From contig NC_065549.1 in assembly GCF_022605725.1 (NCBI RefSeq), positions 18,629,614 through 18,693,613 of the forward strand: a DNA stretch of 64,000 bases. Direction: 5' to 3'. The notes under the pieces were generated by a model. It saw nothing but the letters and a program-made list of their open reading frames with translations. It was not told the DNA's origin and ran no database searches. The stretch is from Anthonomus grandis grandis. Its lineage: Eukaryota > Arthropoda > Insecta > Coleoptera > Curculionidae. The translations under genes were made by a program, and so were the position numbers. How positions within the stretch are numbered: position 1 is the first letter of the stretch; every line of letters starts with the position of its first letter. Shown in pieces: positions 21,016-32,139 of the stretch.

Positions 21016-22042
21016 TATTTAAACTTCGTGACTAGAGTTTAAACATTAAACTTAGTAGAGGTTTAAAGAGATTGTGCTAATACCTTAATATTAACACGCC
21101 ACTACGAAAGGACTGACATAAGGCTAGTAAATAAAATTTCCATCAAATTTTCTCCTAAATATCTTATATTAAATATAAAAACGTTAATTTTCTTTAAACA
21201 GCTAAAAACCTAAAACTTATTACTAAGTAAACACACTCATTCCAGCAAGCACTCGAATAAAAATAAATTTTAAATTTAAATAAACACCAAGACAAAGTAA
21301 TTAACTAAATTAAACCCTTTGGCCTTAATACAAATAGCGTAACAATAATTATTATTGTTTAAAATAAAACACACAAGTTAAAATTACAAAGGTACCTTGT
21401 TTCTATGTGAAGACACAGAAAAACAAAATCCAATACACTGCTGCTTCCACACTATACGCTTCCACAAAATGTTCAATAGTCTTGTCCTCGGTTCAGTAAC
21501 AGCCTCCTCACTAGTTATTAAAACTGTTCATGGAAAATGTCATAAATGTTGACTTTTCTGTTCACAACTTTATATTCTTACGAAGCGCCCACAAAATAAT
21601 ATGCTTTAACTTAAAAGGCAATTTAATAGCTAGTTTACAACGCTTTTAACTGCAACGCTCAATTTTGCAACATAAATTTGCTTTTTATTTAAATTATTAA
21701 ATACAGGAAACAGATCTTTCCCATTTAAAGATAAGTACGGGAAAGGTTTGCACCATTTCCGTCAAAAGACACAAGATCAACTTATGTGAAACAAAATTAA
21801 CATCGACTTCGATGTTTTCGGTTTTTGATTTTACGTCGCTGGCTGGACGGAGCAGAGATCTTGCCTGGTTTGCATTTATCGTCATACTGGGTGTGGTGCG
21901 GGGTAAATTTCGTGTCGCCGCGGCTTGATCGGGGCAAGACAGACCCAGACACCAATTCCAGGTATCGGAGAGTTTTTGTAGACTGTAGTTATTATTTGAG
22001 ACAAATTTAATTTGTCTGTGTTGAGAAATTGATTTCGCAACA
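21016..22042 (-). repeat. BEL 3' LTR
   Basis: 1027 bp, same length as the 5' LTR and identical except for one base noticed near 21,230. Preceded in element sense by GGGCCCCAAAA (22,043-22,053), a weak polypurine tract. Confidence 0.93.
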
Positions 22043-22093
22043 TTTTGGGGCCCGGTTGGAGCAAATTGCTCCAAACTACATAAGTATCCCCAA

Positions 22094-25000
22094 CTAATTT
22101 AATGAGGACAAAAAGGTTTCAGGTATATCTTGTTGAGGCAAAGGACAGACCTTGACCACACTTCGAGTAAAAACTCCGTCCTTGTTTTTAAGTTTCACAA
22201 CTCTTACTTTACCATCATCTCCGGGAATGACTTCTATGACTCTGGAAAGTGACCAATGAAATGGTGGAGAGTTATCTTCCTTCAGAAGAACAAGTGAGTT
22301 GAGTTCTATATTTGGAAATTCTTGAAACCATTTTGGTCGATTTTGCAAACGATTTAGGTAGTCTTTAGTCCACTTTTTCCAAAACAATTGTTTTATTTGA
22401 GTAATACGTTTCCAAAGCGTTAATCTGTTTTCAGGGATTAAAGAAATGTCTTTTTCAGGATATGACATCAAACTAGTACCAATTAGCAAATGACCAGGAG
22501 TCAAAACTTGAAAATCATTTGGGTCATTTGATAAGGGACATAAGGGCCGTGAATTAAGAATTGCTTCTATCTGTACAAGTATGGTATAGAAAGCCTCAAA
22601 GGTAAGATGACTTTGACCAATAATACGATGGATATGATGCTTGGCACTTTTAACGGCAGCTTCCCAAATTCCTCCCCAATGAGGACTTCGTGGAGGAATA
22701 AACTTAAATTTTATTTCGCTCTGGGACAAAAATTCCTTAATTTGATTAGAAGTTTCAATTTTATTGAAGAATGAATAAATATCATATAATTGGTTCTTAG
22801 CACCTATAAAGTTGGTCCCATTATCACTGAAGATCATAGATGGGTTACCACGACGACTTATGAATCGCTTCAAAGCACATAGGTAGTCTTCAGTGGTCAT
22901 GCTGGAGACTACTTCCAGGTGAACGGCCTTAGAAGACATGCAAACAAAAATAGCCAAGTAAGCCTTTATTCTAGGAGCCTTACGAAGGTTGGAAGATTTT
23001 ATGGTAAATGGCCCTGCATAGTCTACACCAACATGACTAAAAGGTCTAGATACTAACACCCTGTCCTTGGGAAGGTTTGCCATGATTTGTTGAGCTGGTT
23101 GCGCTTTAAAACGATAACATGTGACACATTTTGAAATTATTCTCTTAAGGTCTCTAAGACCATTAAGTGGCCAATATCTGGATCGGAAATTTGAAAGAAC
23201 ATTTTGAGCACCTGCGTGTCCAAGTCGCTGATGCTCATATTTCAACATCAATGACACAATATAGTTATGAGACGGTAGAAGTAATGGATGTTTGTGGTCA
23301 AACGGGATATTAGCATTTTCCAATCTTCCACCAACTCTTAGAAACCCATATGAATCAATAAAGGGGTTCAGTTTTCTCAAAGTCTTATCCGAAATATTTT
23401 TATTTGACTTTAACTCAGAAATTTGCTTTAAAAAATATTTGGATTGTATGACCTGTATTATTTGGTTAAGAGAATCTCTTAATTCTTGGACCTTTAAAGG
23501 GTCAGAATTTTTAATGTTTTTATTTCTGCAATTATGTAAGAACCTAAGCATATATGCTACTGTACGTTGCAATTTCAAGAAACTTGAAAAGCGTTTGAAA
23601 ATGTTAGACCAAAAAACATCCTGATTTAATACTTCAGTACTAAGTAACGAAATTTTTCTTTCTTCTGGCAAGTTATTTAAACTCTGAAATTTTTTAGACT
23701 TTGTCAAATCAAGATCTGGAAGCTCTAGAAAGGCTGGTCCATGAAACCACATTTTAGAAGTTAAAAGATCAGTAATAGAAATACCTCGAGAGGGTAGATC
23801 TGCTGGATTGTCAGAGGATTTAATATGCCGCCAAGTAAACTCAGAGGTTAATTCCTGTATCTTGGATACGCGATTAGAAATAAATATATTCCAACGGGAT
23901 GCATGAGACTCAATCCAAGATAAGGCTATCTCGGAATCAGACCATAGATTTACTGAATCTACTTTAAACCTATTAGTATAAATGTTTATGAGTTTTGTGA
24001 TTAATTGTGAGAGCAGAAGCATAGCGCAAAGCTCTAATCGAGGAAGTGTAACACTTTTTAGAGGAGAGACTCTAGACTTTGATGAGACAAGAAAACTAGA
24101 AATGCTACCATCCGAATAGGATGTGCGTATATAAACGCAGGCAGCATAGGCTTTCATGCTTGCATCTGCGAAGCCGTGTAACTGAATTTCCTTTAAGGGT
24201 TTATCCAAAAAGAAATATCTTGGAATTTTGAGATGTTGAAGAAGATGTAAATTGTCAACAAAGTTTTTCCACTGGATAATTACATTACTATCCTTTAAGG
24301 GTGTATCCCAATCAATTTTTAAAGTCCAGATATGCTGAATAATCAGCTTACCAATAACAATAACTGGTGACAAGAATCCGATAGGATCGTAGCACTGTGC
24401 TACTGTTGAAAGGATTTTTCTTTTAGTAAAGGGTTCAGGAAAAACCTTCTTAGGACTTGAAATTAAAAAATAATCGACTACTGGATTCCATTTTAATCCG
24501 AGAACTTTATTTAGGGTTGAATGAAATTTAAATTCCACTTCTGAATAATAAAGTTGGTCAGTACATGCTGACAAAAATTGTGGTGAATTGCTGCACCATT
24601 TATGCAATGGAAATCCATGCTTATTTAGTAGGGAGTTGAGTTGATCGTACAGAATTTTAAGATCATTAAAATCATCAACACCTCCTAAAATATCATCACA
24701 ATAAGTTTGGTTTAGAAGAGCATTTGATGCGACTGAATAGTCAGATGAGCTGTTCTGTGCTATTTCAGTTAACACACGAGTGGCTAAAAAAGGAGCATTA
24801 TTAGTGCCATAAGTAACCGTTAACAATTCAATGCATTTGAGTTGATCCTCAGGTCTTTCTCTCCAAAGAATATTCAATAAAAAGGTTTGCTCAGGATTAA
24901 CCAATATTTGTCTAAACATCTTTTCAATATCACAAGTCAGAACATACTTAAACGAGCGAAAACGACACAAAATATCGTATAAATCTGGCTGTACTTGAAA

Positions 25001-27589
25001 ACCTTTTAACATTATGTCATTGAGAGAATACCCTGTTGAAGTTTTACAAGAGCCGTCAAACACAACACGCAATTTAGTGGTTGCACTGTCCTCTCTAATC
25101 ACTGCATGATGTGGAAAAAAGTATTTTTGTTGGGAAAACTCATTACATTGAGTAAGAGGAACAAATCTTGCATGACCTAGGGACACATATTCCTCGATAA
25201 ATTGTTTATACTGTATATAATATTCTGGACTTTTCTCAAACCTTTTCTCAAGATTTTCAAACCTTTTACGAGCAATTGAAATTGAATCACCTAACTTGAG
25301 GTGCTCATCTTCATTTTTAAGAGGTAAGTTTACTTGGAAAGTTCCATTTTCTAAGATTTTTGTAGTATTTACAAATATAGATTCTGCCAAGTCATCATCT
25401 GGGGTGCGAAGCTTAACAGGTGGAAGTTCTTCTAACTCCCAAAACTTTGCAACAATGGTTTCAAGGCATTTTTGTTCATCATTTTGAGCAAAAAGTGCAA
25501 CAGAGTCTTGACCTGATTGAATTACGTTCAGATGTGCAGTAGAAATATTTGAATTGCAATTTGAAGGATATAAACCTCCAATTACCCAACCAAGATGAGT
25601 GTTAAGTAGGGTAGGCATTTTGTTTCCCAAACTAATCATACCAGGGGTAAGTAATTGATAATATAGGTCTGAGCCTATAAGAAGATCAATTTCTGAGGGT
25701 ATGTTAAAGTTGGGATCAGCTAAGAATATATTACTTGGAATATTCCATGCATATGTATTAATTTCTATATGAGGAAGGGAACATGTAATATTGGGAAGCA
25801 CTACACAACTTAACTTAAAAGATTTTTGATTAAAATTGGAATGTAAAATGACATCCACCATTTTTTGTGAGACGCTATGAGACAGGGCAATACCTGAAAC
25901 TCGTGTTGTTTTGTTATATGGAATATATTTTAGTTTTTCAATAAGAGAACTTGTTATATAGGAGTTTTGAGATCCATTATCTAAAATACCCTTGACGGTA
26001 ACTGGGTTGCCATCGGCATCTAACAAGGTTAAACAGACAGTAGCTAAAAGGACTTGACAGTTTTTGGTAGACAAATTTGAAACTGTGTGGGTCTCTTCGG
26101 AATGTTGACTCACTTCATTTTGTGATACATTAGCAACAGTTAGATTATTATTCTGCCTGCAATTATTGTGTGAAGTGAATTCTTGATCGACCATAAAATG
26201 GTTTTGATTATTGTTTATTTGGGAATGAATATTGTTCGTATGATTTCTGGCAGATTGATTATTTTGGAAACTTCCATGTATTGATCCTTGGTTAGATCTG
26301 GTTGGAAATCGTGAAGTCTGGCTAAAACGATTCTGATTAACTCTGTTTTGTAAATTCGAGCTTGGACTATGGGATTGCTGAAAATCATGAAGAAGGGAAT
26401 GGTGTCTTTTGCCACAATGAATACAAGTTTTATTAGAAGGGCAATTACTTAAATTGTGCTGAGAAGCCAAGCAATTATAACATAACTGTTTTGTTGAAAC
26501 AGTTTGTCTCTTTCCTGTAAGTGATAAACCTTTAAATTTATTACAGCCTAAAATTACATGTGAAGTTTCATTACAGTATACACATTTTTTATTGTTACCT
26601 TGATTTGTATTTGTGTGTAAGGAAGTATGGGTTTGAACCCTATTTGGTTTTTGAACTTGAGGTTCATTACTTGACAAATTTTCTAGAGTTACACATTTTC
26701 TTTCAACAAATTTAATAAAGTCAGTAACACTAGGCAACTGGTCTTGTCTACGTTCACTTTCATAAGCTTTACGTGTACTTATGTCTACCTTTTTTATCCA
26801 CAGATAAATTACTAAAACATCAAACAATTCTTCTTTAGTATAGTTTAAGTTATTTAAAGACCCTATACTTCCTTTGCATTTATTAACAAAATCTCTAAGA
26901 TTAGCTGAGTTAACCTTTGAAACAACTGGAACATCTAAAATTGCACCAATGTGTGCATTAAGGACAGTTATTTTATTTTCATACCTTTCTTTAAGATAAG
27001 CTAAAGCTGTAGTAAAATTTTCATTAGTAAAAGATAAATGCTCAACTATTTCAAGTGGCTCACCTCGTAAACAGGATTTTAAATAAGCAAATTTTTGTAT
27101 ATCTGATAATGTGTTATCTTGTATAACAATTGACTCAAACATTTGCATAAAGGAAGGGTATTCTGACATGTTACCCGTAAAATGTTTAATTTTTATTATT
27201 TGTAAAATATTCGTAGAAGGAGACATCATTGATTTTCCTACTACTGCTGGCGATGCATTAGAACGCTGTAAAGAAGTATTTAAAGTACCTGACAACTCTT
27301 TAATTTTATTATGACACAACACAAATCCTATATCACATTTTTCATCTATTAATACCCTATCTTCATCATCTGGTTCACTATTATCTAAAGTTGAATTCAG
27401 CTCGAACTGATATTCAATTTCATCTTGAGCTAAATTATAAGCATCTAACGCATTTTGCAACTGATTTATTTTGGTTTCAAAAAAAGTTATATCAATTTCA
27501 ATATCTTTTTTCTTATCAAGTGAATTTAAAACCCTTGATATTTTACTTTTGGCCAAAGTACGGTTCTTTTTTAACTGGTTAATGTCCAT
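22094..27589 (-). CDS. BEL/Pao gag-pol polyprotein, intact 1831 codons
   Basis: Single open frame. DUF1759-type gag region at about residues 130-300. CCHC knuckles C336-C339-H344-C349 and 370-383. Retropepsin-like ILDNGS with D537. Reverse transcriptase with FDGS (about 844) and YCDD at 963-966. RNase H with D1142, E1186 and D1218. Integrase with zinc-binding H/C (about 1453-1491) and D1523, D1589, E1643. C-terminal DUF5641-type end. All catalytic residues are present with no stop, so the copy could be autonomous. In this family gag and pol are commonly one frame. Confidence 0.96.
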   Translation of the reverse strand: MDINQLKKNRTLAKSKISRVLNSLDKKKDIEIDITFFETKINQLQNALDAYNLAQDEIEYQFELNSTLDNSEPDDEDRVLIDEKCDIGFVLCHNKIKELSGTLNTSLQRSNASPAVVGKSMMSPSTNILQIIKIKHFTGNMSEYPSFMQMFESIVIQDNTLSDIQKFAYLKSCLRGEPLEIVEHLSFTNENFTTALAYLKERYENKITVLNAHIGAILDVPVVSKVNSANLRDFVNKCKGSIGSLNNLNYTKEELFDVLVIYLWIKKVDISTRKAYESERRQDQLPSVTDFIKFVERKCVTLENLSSNEPQVQKPNRVQTHTSLHTNTNQGNNKKCVYCNETSHVILGCNKFKGLSLTGKRQTVSTKQLCYNCLASQHNLSNCPSNKTCIHCGKRHHSLLHDFQQSHSPSSNLQNRVNQNRFSQTSRFPTRSNQGSIHGSFQNNQSARNHTNNIHSQINNNQNHFMVDQEFTSHNNCRQNNNLTVANVSQNEVSQHSEETHTVSNLSTKNCQVLLATVCLTLLDADGNPVTVKGILDNGSQNSYITSSLIEKLKYIPYNKTTRVSGIALSHSVSQKMVDVILHSNFNQKSFKLSCVVLPNITCSLPHIEINTYAWNIPSNIFLADPNFNIPSEIDLLIGSDLYYQLLTPGMISLGNKMPTLLNTHLGWVIGGLYPSNCNSNISTAHLNVIQSGQDSVALFAQNDEQKCLETIVAKFWELEELPPVKLRTPDDDLAESIFVNTTKILENGTFQVNLPLKNEDEHLKLGDSISIARKRFENLEKRFEKSPEYYIQYKQFIEEYVSLGHARFVPLTQCNEFSQQKYFFPHHAVIREDSATTKLRVVFDGSCKTSTGYSLNDIMLKGFQVQPDLYDILCRFRSFKYVLTCDIEKMFRQILVNPEQTFLLNILWRERPEDQLKCIELLTVTYGTNNAPFLATRVLTEIAQNSSSDYSVASNALLNQTYCDDILGGVDDFNDLKILYDQLNSLLNKHGFPLHKWCSNSPQFLSACTDQLYYSEVEFKFHSTLNKVLGLKWNPVVDYFLISSPKKVFPEPFTKRKILSTVAQCYDPIGFLSPVIVIGKLIIQHIWTLKIDWDTPLKDSNVIIQWKNFVDNLHLLQHLKIPRYFFLDKPLKEIQLHGFADASMKAYAACVYIRTSYSDGSISSFLVSSKSRVSPLKSVTLPRLELCAMLLLSQLITKLINIYTNRFKVDSVNLWSDSEIALSWIESHASRWNIFISNRVSKIQELTSEFTWRHIKSSDNPADLPSRGISITDLLTSKMWFHGPAFLELPDLDLTKSKKFQSLNNLPEERKISLLSTEVLNQDVFWSNIFKRFSSFLKLQRTVAYMLRFLHNCRNKNIKNSDPLKVQELRDSLNQIIQVIQSKYFLKQISELKSNKNISDKTLRKLNPFIDSYGFLRVGGRLENANIPFDHKHPLLLPSHNYIVSLMLKYEHQRLGHAGAQNVLSNFRSRYWPLNGLRDLKRIISKCVTCYRFKAQPAQQIMANLPKDRVLVSRPFSHVGVDYAGPFTIKSSNLRKAPRIKAYLAIFVCMSSKAVHLEVVSSMTTEDYLCALKRFISRRGNPSMIFSDNGTNFIGAKNQLYDIYSFFNKIETSNQIKEFLSQSEIKFKFIPPRSPHWGGIWEAAVKSAKHHIHRIIGQSHLTFEAFYTILVQIEAILNSRPLCPLSNDPNDFQVLTPGHLLIGTSLMSYPEKDISLIPENRLTLWKRITQIKQLFWKKWTKDYLNRLQNRPKWFQEFPNIELNSLVLLKEDNSPPFHWSLSRVIEVIPGDDGKVRVVKLKNKDGVFTRSVVKVCPLPQQDIPETFLSSLN

Positions 27590-27783
27590 TTTGAACTATG
27601 GATAATTTAAAAATAGTACTTAAAAAGGTAAACCTTTAAATAAAAACTCAGTAAAGGTATTGATTTGCTCAACAAAATTTGACTGGACTAAATTAGAATC
27701 TAATCTATTACTAATTTTACTGGATGTAAAATTAAATATAATGGGTGCTGGAAATATGTTTTATTTAGAAAACTTGATGGAAC

Positions 27784-27801
27784 ATCCGGCTCGAAGGACC
27801 A
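27784..27801 (-). promoter_or_regulatory. BEL primer-binding site (tRNA-Tyr type)
   Basis: Immediately inside the 5' LTR the minus strand reads TGGTCCTTCGAGCCGGAT, 18 nt. It is complementary to a tRNA 3' end with CCA, discriminator A, acceptor strand TCGAAGG and T-stem CCGGC. That fits insect tRNA-Tyr (5' CCTTCGA), from memory of tRNA sequences. Confidence 0.75.
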
Positions 27802-28828
27802 TATTTAAACTTCGTGACTAGAGTTTAAACATTAAACTTAGTAGAGGTTTAAAGAGATTGTGCTAATACCTTAATATTAACACGCCACTACGAAAGGACT
27901 GACATAAGGCTAGTAAATAAAATTTCCATCAAATTTTCTCCTAAATATCTTATATTAAATATAAAAACGTTAATTTTCTTTAAACAGCTAAAAACCTAAA
28001 ACTTATTACTAAGTAAGCACACTCATTCCAGCAAGCACTCGAATAAAAATAAATTTTAAATTTAAATAAACACCAAGACAAAGTAATTAACTAAATTAAA
28101 CCCTTTGGCCTTAATACAAATAGCGTAACAATAATTATTATTGTTTAAAATAAAACACACAAGTTAAAATTACAAAGGTACCTTGTTTCTATGTGAAGAC
28201 ACAGAAAAACAAAATCCAATACACTGCTGCTTCCACACTATACGCTTCCACAAAATGTTCAATAGTCTTGTCCTCGGTTCAGTAACAGCCTCCTCACTAG
28301 TTATTAAAACTGTTCATGGAAAATGTCATAAATGTTGACTTTTCTGTTCACAACTTTATATTCTTACGAAGCGCCCACAAAATAATATGCTTTAACTTAA
28401 AAGGCAATTTAATAGCTAGTTTACAACGCTTTTAACTGCAACGCTCAATTTTGCAACATAAATTTGCTTTTTATTTAAATTATTAAATACAGGAAACAGA
28501 TCTTTCCCATTTAAAGATAAGTACGGGAAAGGTTTGCACCATTTCCGTCAAAAGACACAAGATCAACTTATGTGAAACAAAATTAACATCGACTTCGATG
28601 TTTTCGGTTTTTGATTTTACGTCGCTGGCTGGACGGAGCAGAGATCTTGCCTGGTTTGCATTTATCGTCATACTGGGTGTGGTGCGGGGTAAATTTCGTG
28701 TCGCCGCGGCTTGATCGGGGCAAGACAGACCCAGACACCAATTCCAGGTATCGGAGAGTTTTTGTAGACTGTAGTTATTATTTGAGACAAATTTAATTTG
28801 TCTGTGTTGAGAAATTGATTTCGCAACA
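27802..28828 (-). repeat. BEL 5' LTR
   Basis: 1027 bp; directly followed, in element sense, by the primer-binding site. Should contain the promoter of the element; no box assigned with confidence. Confidence 0.93.
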
Positions 28829-28833
28829 CAAGC

Positions 28834-29060
28834 TGTTGATCTTGTTGGTTATTACTTAATTTATGGACACTTTAAGTTAAAACACGTTTAAGTGAATCTT
28901 TGCTGTCCTTAATAAAACTAGAATCCTTGGTTAACCCTTCGAATGATGTGCTATTGATGTGCCCTTTTGCTTTTCCTATCAGCTTGACAATTTTAAGAAC
29001 TGGATTAGATGGAACAAAATCTTCCTTTTCCAGCACTTGATCATAAAGATACGAAGCATT
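28834..29060 (-). pseudogene. decayed paralogue of the zinc-finger gene last exon (right of BEL)
   Basis: Minus strand from about 29,035: INSTSFEGLTKDSSFIKDSK then DSLKRVL, and after a stop KLSNNQQ. This matches one acidic repeat of the last exon (GLEGTN.DSS..KD..D.LK and ESNNQQE). It continues on the other side of the BEL at 21,010. Confidence 0.55.
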
Positions 29061-29160
29061 TAACGATTATGCAGCGAGTTACCAAATTTGGTGCAACTAT
29101 TTAAGAGGTATCGTTGTACTCAAGACAAGACTTTTTTTTTATCGACAGTAACTTCCTAAA

Positions 29161-29330
29161 ATGCAATCCGGAGCTACAGCCCGCGCAAATTGCTTGAAGA
29201 AAATGGATTATTTGGAACACTGGCTACAAGATCCCGTTTTTTTGAAAGATCTTAATATTCTCCGGCTTAAAAATAATGTAAACCTAATTTTAGGGGCGGA
29301 TTCCCATATGTTTACATGATATGTTTCCCA
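29161..29330 (+). pseudogene. possible BEL protease-region fragment
   Basis: Plus strand encodes HWLQDPVFLKDLNILRLKNN then NLILGADSHMF. This resembles the LADP.F....IDLLIG.D.Y segment after the BEL aspartic protease. Short and uncertain. Confidence 0.3.
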
Positions 29331-29584
29331 TAAGAAATTTGAAAATCTAGAACACCATCTAATTATCGATTCTTGATTTTTTTTGGATAAAATTAATAGT
29401 TTTCGAGAAAATCTCTGGTAAACAAAACCAGAGTATTATTAAACCAGATTAAGCTATCAAATAAGAAAAAAAGTAGTAGGCCGTAACTGCTTTAATTTTT
29501 ATACTTGTTCAATATATAATTATTAAACTAAAATGTATTAACAATAACAAAAATATTAATAATGTAACAAACTTATTTTAATAT

Positions 29585-29765
29585 AGCAAATACTGGAAAT
29601 GGCCTGCTGTAATACAGCCCTCTATTCTCCTCCGCATAGACTCTCTTACGCGCCATAAAATACCGGGAGTATTTCTTATAGCCTTAATGATGCGCTGATG
29701 GAGAACCTCGATTGAAGGCACCAGCCCATTATATATCATAAATTAGGCCTTTTACATGTCCCCAA
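29585..29765 (-). pseudogene. mariner-like transposase C-terminal fragment
   Basis: Minus strand encodes IEVLHQRIIKAIRNTPGILW then RVRESMRRRIEGCI and GHFQYL, the usual end of mariner transposases. Nothing of the catalytic core remains. Confidence 0.7.
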
Positions 29766-29868
29766 AAAAAAATTTTATGTAAAAATATCTAATCGTAGAA
29801 GTTTTTTTTTCTAAAATATGATATAATCTTTAAAAGTGAAAATATTCATTAATAAAGTTAATACTTAC

Positions 29869-30622
29869 GAGATGTTACGGTTGTGTTCTCTAGTATTGCG
29901 GATTAATGATTATGCTTATTCTTTGTACGACGTACGAGGTTCAGGGTATTAAATCTGAAGGGGTATTAAATCCACAGGTATCACAAGACTTAGAAGCCTG
30001 GCTATAAATTTAAATCATAATTACTTTATTTCTAATATTTCTTATATTTACCCTCGATGTAAAGAGCTTGTATAGTGATCCAATGCATTAGAAGTTCCAT
30101 CCAAACTATTATTACAAATATGGCAGTAAAACCACTTACTTCTGAAGAATGACTGAATCTACAAATGATTATGGTAAAAATATATTCCAATTAAATCTGT
30201 TTATATATTTACATCAAATGAAGTTACTGTGTTCGACGCAATCCATTCTTCAAATCTGTCTTGATGGTGAGCACTATTAAAGTGACCTTCATATTGACTG
30301 TAACCTATAATCTTAGCATCGCAAAGTTCACACAAGAAACCGTTTTCACATTTGCGCCAAATATTTGTATAAACTCCGTTTTTAACCAGGGATTGTTTGA
30401 TAAGAATCAACTGAGAATGAGGAAAACTTTTAACATGTATAATTTTTTCGGACTTTAAAAATGTATCTTCGCAGATGTAGCAATAAAAGGATGTTTGTAA
30501 GTTGTCAGCGCTATCCAACGACTTAAGCGAAGAACATGCAGAAAGAACTGACCGGCGAGGTTCGGAAAACGTCTCATTCCACACACTTGGTAGACTTATA
30601 TCACATGGGACAGCCGATTGAC
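29869..30622 (-). pseudogene. zinc-finger cassette unit 4, broken
   Basis: Exons A 30213-30622 (410 nt, 24 nt shorter), B 30052-30158 (107), C 29869-30001. Splice sites remain. In C the finger begins CDTCGFNTPSD but then runs into a stop (CCCTGA) through a frameshift, and its histidines are only in another frame. This end of the array is decaying. Confidence 0.75.
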
Positions 30623-31093
30623 CTGGAACAAAAACAATTGTTTTGTCGTATATTTCAAAATGTTAAATTAGTTTTGTTTCATCATTGCCCTTAAAGTTGG
30701 TAAAGTGCACCCTCTTGGAATTAAAAGACAATCACCCAAGAAAGTCACAATCTAGTATTTCATACAATTGCCAATTTTTTCATTCTATTTTTTTACATGA
30801 CGTTGTCTTTAAAAAGAGGAATTTTGGGTGATATCTTGTGGAAAATAATTTAAACCTTTTTGATTATGCCACTGAATTTTACGTAAAAATATACAATCAT
30901 AGTAGTCTTTTCTAACTTACACAGGGGCTAAAATATGATATCCTTAAAAGTGAAAATTTTAATTCTGGATCTCAGAAGCAAATAATTATAGTTTGTGGAA
31001 AAAGTGGCAGAGGGGGAAAATACCCTGCAATTACAACCAAAATCGGATGTTGTGTACTTACAGCACTATAACAATACTAAATACTTTTCTATA

Positions 31094-32117
31094 CAGGGTG
31101 TCCCGAAATAACATCGCAATATTTTACCAGCTGCATCTTTGTCTAGAAATAAGACAAAAACTTCATATACAGGATTCTTGAAAAGTGAATCGTTTTCATG
31201 TTACAGGTTGTTTTATAATTCATATTGAAGATGAATTTTTGTTAATATTTTCGAAACGCCTGGTCGTTATTTTTCAAAATTTTTATCGTATACTACTGTT
31301 ATTGTTACTAACTGATTTTATAACACTTTATGCTAAAATGTATACAGGGTCGATTAAAATTAGCGGTCAGCAAAGATAAAAATGGATATGTGGATAGTAA
31401 AATTAAAAAGAACCGACATTTTTACATAAAAAAGGTGCTCTTGTCTTATTTCGATAGGAGCTCCCGTTTTTTAAATACTCAGGCATAAATGTTTTGCAAC
31501 CTACACTCATAAAGTATTTTTGATCACGTTTAATAAATTTAAAAGGTATGTTACAAATCATCAGGTGTAAACGTGACATAAGACTATTACAAATACTTAA
31601 TTTTAAGATCAAAAACTGTTTTCTTTGTTTAAAATTTTATTTCAAAATTGTAAATAATTGAGAAAAATTGAAACAATTAACTTATTAGCTAAGAAAAAAA
31701 ATGAAAATACCAAACAAAACAAACAAAAAATTTCTTGACACTAGAGGCTTCTAACGAAATAAGACAAGAGTACCTTTTTTATGTAAAAATGTTACTATCC
31801 AAATAATTAAAAAGTAACCACAAAAAAGTTACGAAATTTTTATCTTTGCTGACCATTAATTTTAAACGATCCTGTATATATTTTACCATAAAATGTTATA
31901 AAATCAGTTAGTAACAATAACACTAGTATACGATAAAAATTTCGAAAAATAACGACCAGGCGTTTCGAAAATATTAACAATAAACCATCTTCAATAATAA
32001 TTATAAAACACCCTGTACTTTGAAAACGATTCACTTTTCAAGATTCCTGTATATGAAGTTTTTGTCTTATTTTGAGACAAAGATGCGGCTGGTAAAATGT
32101 AATTTCGGGACACCCTG
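31094..32117. mobile_element. 1024-bp foldback/MITE with about 290-bp inverted repeats
   Basis: Both ends read CAGGGTGTCCCGAAAT, and the arms stay similar for about 290 bp. TA duplications at 31,092-31,093 and 32,118-32,119. The sister units at 33,635-33,655 and 35,150-35,165 show the uninterrupted CTATATTTAAAG or close variants. The centre codes for nothing recognisable. Confidence 0.88.
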
Positions 32118-32139
32118 TATTTAAAGAGCTGATGCTTAC

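Larger units (their letters stand above)
21016..28828 (-). mobile_element. complete BEL/Pao LTR retrotransposon
   Basis: Two 1027-bp LTRs (21,016-22,042 and 27,802-28,828) surround one long gag-pol frame. The 5-bp sequence CAAGC is present at 21,011-21,015 and 28,829-28,833 as target duplication. In element orientation the LTR starts TGTTGCG and ends TTTAAATA. LTRs differ at one position by eye (AGTAAACAC against AGTAAGCAC), so insertion is recent. No envelope gene is seen. Confidence 0.96.

Noticed and set aside
30201..30600. Single-exon zinc-finger genes in each array unit
   Set aside because: Each open frame is only exon A; conserved donor and acceptor sites show the unit is three exons.
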